Source: Lawsonella clevelandensis
Lineage (GTDB): Bacteria; Actinomycetota; Actinomycetes; Mycobacteriales; Mycobacteriaceae
Assembly: GCF_003241315.1 (NCBI RefSeq)
Contig: NZ_QFOZ01000001.1
Coordinates: 186,001 to 250,000 of the forward strand
DNA: 64,000 nucleotides
Reading direction: 5' to 3'
Of the stretch, positions 59,570-64,000 are shown piece by piece. Every line of letters begins with the position of its first letter. The stretch's first letter is position 1. A program made the translations under genes and the position numbers. A model generated the notes under the pieces. It did not search any database. It was given only the letters and a program-made list of their open reading frames with translations, and was not told where the DNA came from.

Positions 59570-61102
59570 GTGTTTGAGTCTCTTTCCGACCGCTTAGGAA
59601 ATGCCCTCAAAGGTCTTAAAGGCAAAGGTAAACTTACCGATGCCGACATTGACAGCACTGCGCGCGAAATTCGTCTCGCGTTACTGGATGCTGACGTTGC
59701 ACTTCCTGTTGTGCGTAGTTTTATTAAGAGAGTTAAAACTCGTGCAAAGGGTGCTGAGGTACATGCTGCGCTTAATCCGGCACAGCAGTTCGTCAAGATC
59801 GTCAATGAGGAACTTATTGAGATTCTGGGTGGAGAAGCTCGTAAGCTGAATTTCTCCAAGAATCCCCCCACGGTTATTATGCTGGCGGGTTTGCAGGGCG
59901 CTGGTAAAACGACCCTCGCCGGTAAACTTGCTCGTTACCTCGCGAATAATGGCCATACACCCATGTTGGTAGCGTGCGATTTGCAGCGTCCTGGAGCGGT
60001 AAGTCAGCTACAGATTGTAGGGGAGCGTACCGGTGTACCGGTATTCGCTCCTAATCCGGGCACCAGTGTTGGTGCAGGAGAAAGCCCTCTTGGCCAAACC
60101 TCTGGGGATCCGGCAGAAGTAGCGCGTCAGAGTATTGAAGAGGCTCGGCGTAAAGTCCACGATGTCGTCATTATCGACACTGCTGGTCGTCTTGGTATTG
60201 ACGAAGAACTCATGGGGCAGGCACGGGCTATCCGAGATGCTGTTAATCCAGACGAGATCTTCTTTGTTCTCGACGCCATGATTGGCCAGGATGCTGTCTC
60301 TACAGCTGAAGCATTCCGGGATGGCGTGGGGTTCACTGGCGTGGTACTCACCAAACTCGATGGTGACGCGCGTGGTGGTGCTGCGTTATCTGTCCGTGAA
60401 ATGACTGGCGTGCCCATTATGTTTGCTTCCACGGGTGAAAAACTAGAAGATTTTGATGTTTTTCATCCGGAGCGTATGGCCAGCCGTATTCTTGGTATGG
60501 GAGATCTGCTTACTCTTATTGAACAAGCAGAGCAGGTTTTTGACGAAAAAGAAGCGAAGAAAACTGCCACTCGTATGATGAGCGGTCAGTTGACGCTGGA
60601 GGATTTTCTCGACCAATTGTTGATGGTGCGTCGCATGGGGCCACTGTCCAATATTCTCGGTATGATGCCGGGCGGAAAAGAAATGCAGAAGGCTGCTGCA
60701 CAAGTAGATGAGAAGCAGCTTGACCATATTCAGGCCATTATTCGTGGTATGACACCAGCGGAACGGGAAGATCCCACAATTCTTAATGCTTCTCGCCGGC
60801 GTCGCATCGCTGCAGGTTCCGGCGTGACAGTAACCGAAGTCAACCAATTAGTGGAGCGTTTCCTCACTGCCCGTAAGGTGATGAATAAACTCACGAATCG
60901 GATGGCGTCTGGTGGGAATCGTCGGAAGGGCAAGGGTAAGAAGGGGAAAAATAGTAAAAAGGGGAAGAACCGTTCGCAGCAGCGTATACCGCAGGGTATG
61001 CCAGGCATGCCAGATCTTTCTCGTTTAGCTGGGGGACTAGGACAAATGCCTCCGGGGCTAGAAGGAATGGATTTAAGCAAATTAAAGTTCCCCAAGTTTT
61101 AA
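59570..61102 (+). CDS. ffh: Signal recognition particle protein Ffh
   Basis: The 510-residue GTPase subunit of SRP that binds signal sequences and 4.5S RNA. NG domain (1-300) with GLQGAGKTTLAGKLA, DTAGRLGID and TKLDGDARGG; M domain (about 325-440) with the RNA-binding MMPGGKEMQ and RRRRIAAGSG motifs; a basic Gly/Lys/Ser stretch (about 445-472) and a Met/Gly/Pro-rich tail end it. GTG start with GGAG ten bases before it. No SRP RNA gene was recognised in the window. Confidence 0.97.
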   Translation: MFESLSDRLGNALKGLKGKGKLTDADIDSTAREIRLALLDADVALPVVRSFIKRVKTRAKGAEVHAALNPAQQFVKIVNEELIEILGGEARKLNFSKNPPTVIMLAGLQGAGKTTLAGKLARYLANNGHTPMLVACDLQRPGAVSQLQIVGERTGVPVFAPNPGTSVGAGESPLGQTSGDPAEVARQSIEEARRKVHDVVIIDTAGRLGIDEELMGQARAIRDAVNPDEIFFVLDAMIGQDAVSTAEAFRDGVGFTGVVLTKLDGDARGGAALSVREMTGVPIMFASTGEKLEDFDVFHPERMASRILGMGDLLTLIEQAEQVFDEKEAKKTATRMMSGQLTLEDFLDQLLMVRRMGPLSNILGMMPGGKEMQKAAAQVDEKQLDHIQAIIRGMTPAEREDPTILNASRRRRIAAGSGVTVTEVNQLVERFLTARKVMNKLTNRMASGGNRRKGKGKKGKNSKKGKNRSQQRIPQGMPGMPDLSRLAGGLGQMPPGLEGMDLSKLKFPKF

Positions 61103-61302
61103 TTTCTTTCCTGTCGTTATTTCTGGCAGAATAGAAGACCAGTCTCCGTTAACACGGAATGACTGTACAGAGGGCGTCGGACTCGGTTTCTCGGACATGT
61201 TTCCCAGATGCGCCGGCCGACCGTCACACCCACTCGAGGGGGAAAACCGGATGCAGTCTGCTGTATTGCTGAATTCCCCTGTGACACAGAAAAGGAGCCA
61301 TT

Positions 61303-61800
61303 ATGGCTGTCAAGATTAAACTTATGCGTCTCGGTAAGATTCGCACCCCTGAATACCGCATCGTTGTTGCAGATGCTCGCACTCGTCGTTCCGGTCGTGG
61401 CATTGAGACCATTGGTCAGTACCACCCGAAGCATGAGCCCAGCATCATCGATATTGATTCCGAGCGCGTTCAGTACTGGCTCGGTGTTGGTGCTCAGCCC
61501 ACAGAAGCTGTTCTAAACCTCCTCAAGATCACTGGTGACTGGCAGAAGTTCAAGGGTCTTTCTGGTGCTGAAGGTACCCTCAAGACTGTTGAAGAAAAGC
61601 CCTCTAAGCTGGATCTTTTCAATAAGGCTTTGGAAGAGGCTGCCAACGAGCCTACCGCTGAAGCTATTACTGCTAAGCGTAAGGCCGACAAGAAAGCCAA
61701 GGAAGAGGCTGAGAAGAAAGCAGCTGAGGAAGCTGCTGCCGCTGAAGAAGCTGCTTCTGAGAAGGAAGAAGCTGCAGACGAGGCTGCTGAGGCTGAATAA
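61303..61800 (+). CDS. rpsP: Ribosomal protein bS16 with Ala/Glu/Lys tail
   Basis: A small-subunit ribosomal protein. Residues 1-80 are the normal S16 fold (MAVKIKLMRLGKIRTPEYRIVVADARTRRSG, written in part). The protein is 165 residues long because of a roughly 65-residue C-terminal tail of Lys, Glu and Ala (KKAKEEAEKKAAEEAAAAEE), a common actinobacterial extension that is long here. AAAAGGAG precedes the ATG. The stop TAA is followed at once by the ATG of the KH protein. A 200-base spacer upstream holds no gene that I can support. Confidence 0.96.
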   Translation: MAVKIKLMRLGKIRTPEYRIVVADARTRRSGRGIETIGQYHPKHEPSIIDIDSERVQYWLGVGAQPTEAVLNLLKITGDWQKFKGLSGAEGTLKTVEEKPSKLDLFNKALEEAANEPTAEAITAKRKADKKAKEEAEKKAAEEAAAAEEAASEKEEAADEAAEAE

Positions 61801-62049
61801 ATGCTGAACGCCACCATTGTTGCGGATGCCGTAGACCATTTGGTTCGTGGCATTGTGAGCAATCCGGATGACGTGGAAGTCGCCCTGGTACACGGTCGTC
61901 GTGGCCGTACCATCGAAATTACCGTTAACCCGGATGACCTAGGAAAGGTTATCGGCCGCGGTGGTCGTAACGCCACGGCATTGCGCACTGTTGTCAATGC
62001 CCTCGGTGGACGAAACTTGCGTGTCGACGTTGTAGATTCCGATCAGTAA
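61801..62049 (+). CDS. khpA: KH-domain RNA-binding protein (KhpA-like)
   Basis: An 82-residue single KH domain protein with the GxxG loop in VIGRGGRNATALRTV (about 51-65). Relatives bind RNA widely and, with KhpB, affect cell division and envelope synthesis in Gram-positive bacteria. Located between rpsP and rimM as in most actinobacteria. It starts at the base after the rpsP stop, so it is translated by coupling; no separate Shine-Dalgarno is visible apart from the Glu/Ala codons of the S16 tail. Confidence 0.93.
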   Translation: MLNATIVADAVDHLVRGIVSNPDDVEVALVHGRRGRTIEITVNPDDLGKVIGRGGRNATALRTVVNALGGRNLRVDVVDSDQ

Positions 62050-62106
62050 CTACCATTACGCTGGAAGCAGAAGCTTGTAGTTGCTGCCAGCACAAGGAGT
62101 TACCTC

Positions 62107-62631
62107 ATGGAATTAGCCACTGGCACCGTTGTTAAATCTCATGGAGTTCGTGGCGATCTTGTTGTCGACGTACGCACCGATTCTCCCGAAGAACGGTTTG
62201 CGGTAGGCACTACAATTACATTACGTCATACGAGCGGCGTTACTTCGCACCATGAAGTAACGGCCGCTCGTTGGCATCAGGGACGTTTACTTGTTCATCT
62301 GGCAGATATCAATGATCGCACTGCTGCGGACAACCTCCGACATGCTGAATTTATTATTGACTCGGCAGACCTCACTAATGCTGATAATCCGGAGAAGGAT
62401 GAATACCATGTCACGTCACTTATTGGACTCAATGCTGTGACGCGAGGGGGAGAGGTAGTGGGAGAAGTAACAGATGTCCTCTCTTACACAGCCCAGGATC
62501 TTCTTGTTATTACCGATGCAGAAAAGACGCAGCATCTTATTCCTTTTGTGAAAGCAATGGTGCCGGAGGTAGATATTGCAGGAGGACGGCTGGTCGTTGA
62601 TCTTCCTGAAGGATTGTGGGATCTTTCATGA
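62107..62631 (+). CDS. rimM: Ribosome maturation factor RimM
   Basis: A 174-residue factor for 30S subunit maturation that binds S19. The N-terminal RimM beta-barrel (ATGTVVKSHGVRGDLVVDVRTD region, 4-85) and the C-terminal PRC-barrel (EYHVTSLIGLNAVT ... HLIPFVKAMVPEVD, 96-172) are complete. AAGGAGTTACCTC precedes the ATG. Its TGA overlaps the trmD ATG by four bases. Confidence 0.95.
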   Translation: MELATGTVVKSHGVRGDLVVDVRTDSPEERFAVGTTITLRHTSGVTSHHEVTAARWHQGRLLVHLADINDRTAADNLRHAEFIIDSADLTNADNPEKDEYHVTSLIGLNAVTRGGEVVGEVTDVLSYTAQDLLVITDAEKTQHLIPFVKAMVPEVDIAGGRLVVDLPEGLWDLS

Positions 62632-63368
62632 AATTAGATATCTTCACTATTTTTCCTGAATACCTTGCTCCACTTCACCAATCACTTCCTGGAAAAGCAA
62701 TAGAAGCGGGCACAGTTAAGGTAGAAGTTCATAACCTGCGGGACTTTGCGCATGATGTGCATCGTTCTGTCGATGACACTCCTTATGGTGGAGGTCCAGG
62801 TATGGTGATGAAACCAACTGTCTGGGGTGAAGCGCTAGATACTGTCGACCTTGCAGATGATCCACTTCTCATTGTGCCTACGCCGGCAGGTCGGCCTTTT
62901 ACACAACACGATGCTTGTGAGTGGTCAACAGAGCAGCACCTTATTTTTGCATGTGGTCGATATGAGGGAATTGACCAGCGTGTTGTTGACGATGCACGTC
63001 GGCGGATGCGTGTTGTTGAAGTATCCATCGGAGATTACGTTCTTAACGGGGGAGAAGTAGCCGTACTCGTTATGAGTGAAGCTATTATCCGTCTACTTCC
63101 TGGCGTACTTGGCAATAAGCGGTCCTATGAGGAAGATTCTTTCTCGGATGGTTTATTGGAGGGTCCGTCATACACTCGCCCGGAGGTATGGCGTGATCTT
63201 GCTGTTCCGGATGTTTTGTTATCTGGGCACCATGCGCGTATTGACCAATGGCGTCGTGAGCAATCATTACGACGTACATATAAGCGACGCCCAGATCTTC
63301 TCAACACTGTAGAACTTTCGCAACGTGATCGTGCATTTCTTGATTCGCTTCACGGAGATGACGATTAA
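62628..63368 (+). CDS. trmD: tRNA (guanine-37 N1)-methyltransferase TrmD
   Basis: The 246-residue SPOUT methyltransferase that makes m1G37 and prevents +1 frameshifts. The knot residues FACGRYEGIDQRV, EVSIGDYVLNGGE and the substrate Asp region (PSYTRPEVW) are visible. The ATG at 62628 (MKLDIFTIFPEYL) is used; the frame is open to an ATG four codons earlier, inside rimM. The rpsP-khpA-rimM-trmD group forms one operon. Confidence 0.96.
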   Translation: MKLDIFTIFPEYLAPLHQSLPGKAIEAGTVKVEVHNLRDFAHDVHRSVDDTPYGGGPGMVMKPTVWGEALDTVDLADDPLLIVPTPAGRPFTQHDACEWSTEQHLIFACGRYEGIDQRVVDDARRRMRVVEVSIGDYVLNGGEVAVLVMSEAIIRLLPGVLGNKRSYEEDSFSDGLLEGPSYTRPEVWRDLAVPDVLLSGHHARIDQWRREQSLRRTYKRRPDLLNTVELSQRDRAFLDSLHGDDD

Positions 63369-63373
63369 AGGGA

Positions 63374-63396
63374 TTTCCCTGGAGTGATTAGGGAAA
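63374..63396 (+). terminator. Short hairpin after trmD
   Basis: TTTCCCT (63374-63380) pairs with AGGGAAA (63390-63396), nine-base loop, immediately after the trmD stop. Weak terminator or transcript end; it overlaps the likely rplS promoter. Confidence 0.45.
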
Positions 63397-63401
63397 ACTG
63401 C

Positions 63402-63407
63402 TACTAT
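63402..63407 (+). promoter_or_regulatory. Candidate -10 box TACTAT of rplS
   Basis: TACTAT fits the -10 pattern and would give a leader of about 120 bases before the rplS ATG at 63534. No clear -35. A long leader before a ribosomal protein gene may carry regulation, but I recognise no known motif. Confidence 0.35.
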
Positions 63408-63533
63408 GTGGCACAATTATTTCGTTGTTTGTGGACTATACGTAGTACGCAAGCTGCCTGATCGGGGTACGAACCAGTTGAGCATGTGCCGCTAGGTTCC
63501 TCTGCCTTATGACTAGCATACAAGGAACTTGTT

Positions 63534-63875
63534 ATGAACCTTATTGATTCCGTTGACGCACAGTCGTTGCGAAATGATATTCCGGATTTCCGTCCTGGCG
63601 ATACCGTCAACGTTCACGTGAAAGTTATTGAAGGCTCTAAGGAGCGTATCCAGGTCTTTAAGGGCATTGTTGTACGCCGCCAGGGCTCTGGTATTCGCGA
63701 GACCTTCACCGTACGTAAGATGTCTTTCGGTGTAGGTGTAGAGCGTACCTTCCCGGTACATTCTCCCAACATTGACAAGATTGATGTTGCTGTTCGCGGC
63801 GATGTTCGTCGCGCTAAGCTGTACTACCTGCGCGATCGCCATGGTAAGGCAGCTAAGATTAGGGAAAAGCGCTAA
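63534..63875 (+). CDS. rplS: Ribosomal protein bL19
   Basis: A 113-residue large-subunit protein at the 30S-50S interface. The sequence is typical for its full length: FRPGDTVNVHVKVIEGSKER, RQGSGIRETFTVRKMSFGVGVER and the terminal LYYLRDRHGKAAKIREKR. ACAAGGAACTTGTT precedes the ATG, providing AAGGA eight to nine bases upstream. A hairpin follows the stop. Confidence 0.97.
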   Translation: MNLIDSVDAQSLRNDIPDFRPGDTVNVHVKVIEGSKERIQVFKGIVVRRQGSGIRETFTVRKMSFGVGVERTFPVHSPNIDKIDVAVRGDVRRAKLYYLRDRHGKAAKIREKR

Positions 63876-63899
63876 GTCGCATTTTCTACTGAGACTTCT

Positions 63900-63941
63900 A
63901 CGAACCGGATCAGGAGCATCAGGACTTCTGGTCCGGTTCGT
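63900..63941 (+). terminator. Hairpin after rplS
   Basis: ACGAACCGGA (63900-63909) pairs with TCCGGTTCGT (63932-63941), extended inward by CAGGAG/CTTCTG with one G-U pair. T-rich run is weak. The last 59 bases of the window hold no complete gene; a GTG at 63995 could be the next start (lepB follows rplS in relatives), which cannot be tested here. Confidence 0.65.
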
Positions 63942-64000
63942 CGTATCCTGTACACAGAGTAATTACCGGACGCGCTATCCTCTATCGCGCCACAGTGAAA

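Noticed and set aside
1..64000. CRISPR array, insertion sequence, prophage or toxin-antitoxin pair
   Set aside because: No regularly spaced repeats, transposase, integrase or paired small genes were seen anywhere in the window.

Overview
The window is a 64-kb chromosomal segment of an actinobacterium of the order Mycobacteriales (the Corynebacterium/Mycobacterium group). The evidence is the gene content: NucS/EndoMS mismatch endonuclease, DUF2550 protein next to a probable atpC end, a mycobacterial-type HAMP adenylate cyclase, GlgE, a SepIVA-like coiled-coil protein, the MutT1-type Nudix plus histidine-phosphatase fusion, HU with a lysine-rich tail, and long runs in the same order as in M. 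tuberculosis and C. glutamicum. Base composition looks close to 50% GC, low for the order, so the species is not assigned. Almost everything is housekeeping. I see no phage, insertion sequence, CRISPR array or rRNA, and no stretch over 300 bases lacks a gene or a regulatory element.

Layout. 1-6.9 kb: end of a probable atpC, DUF2550, adenylate cyclase, Nudix hydrolase, nucS, a thioredoxin/TPR protein and glgE; this resembles the Rv1312-Rv1327 block of M. tuberculosis. 6.9-24.3 kb: an ABC ATPase, a THUMP-like protein, etfBA, a cysteine desulfurase and mnmA (sulfur relay to tRNA), a frameshifted MetE-like gene, a DnaQ-type exonuclease, ligA, a GNAT protein, gatC-gatA-pfkA-gatB (indirect Gln-tRNA/Asn-tRNA synthesis) and a DoxX-like membrane protein. 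24.4-41.3 kb: branched-chain amino-acid synthesis (ilvD, ilvBNC, leuB, leuC-leuD) with serA, an FAH-family enzyme, an isochorismate synthase, gltX, tRNA-Gln, tRNA-Glu, a GIY-YIG/DUF4357 gene, a cold-shock protein and an IclR regulator. 41.5-50 kb: HU, MutT1, ddl, thiL, ung, recG, a small biotinyl/lipoyl-domain protein, rsmD and coaD. 50-64 kb: the division protein, DUF177, rnc, mutM, smc, acylphosphatase, ftsY, ffh, rpsP, KH protein, rimM, trmD and rplS.

Regulation visible in the DNA. Sixteen starts, including a 16-codon leader peptide before ilvB, have a TANNNT -10 hexamer ending exactly 6 or 7 bases before the start codon, the arrangement expected for leaderless transcripts. ilvB is preceded by a consensus promoter, this leaderless Leu/Val/Ile-rich leader peptide and an intrinsic terminator: a classic attenuator. 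A perfect palindrome overlaps the IclR promoter in the divergent iclR-leuC space. Strong hairpins end most transcription units.

Oddities. GlgE has lost two residues that are invariant in the GH13 active site (the Arg two positions before the nucleophile, and the third catalytic Asp). The MetE-like gene is frameshifted. A 116-residue protein near acyP looks like a GIY-YIG fold without its catalytic arginine. Short imperfect tandem duplications (11-16 bp units) sit just upstream of at least five start codons. I found no convincing new multi-gene system; the leads above are the items most worth a second look.
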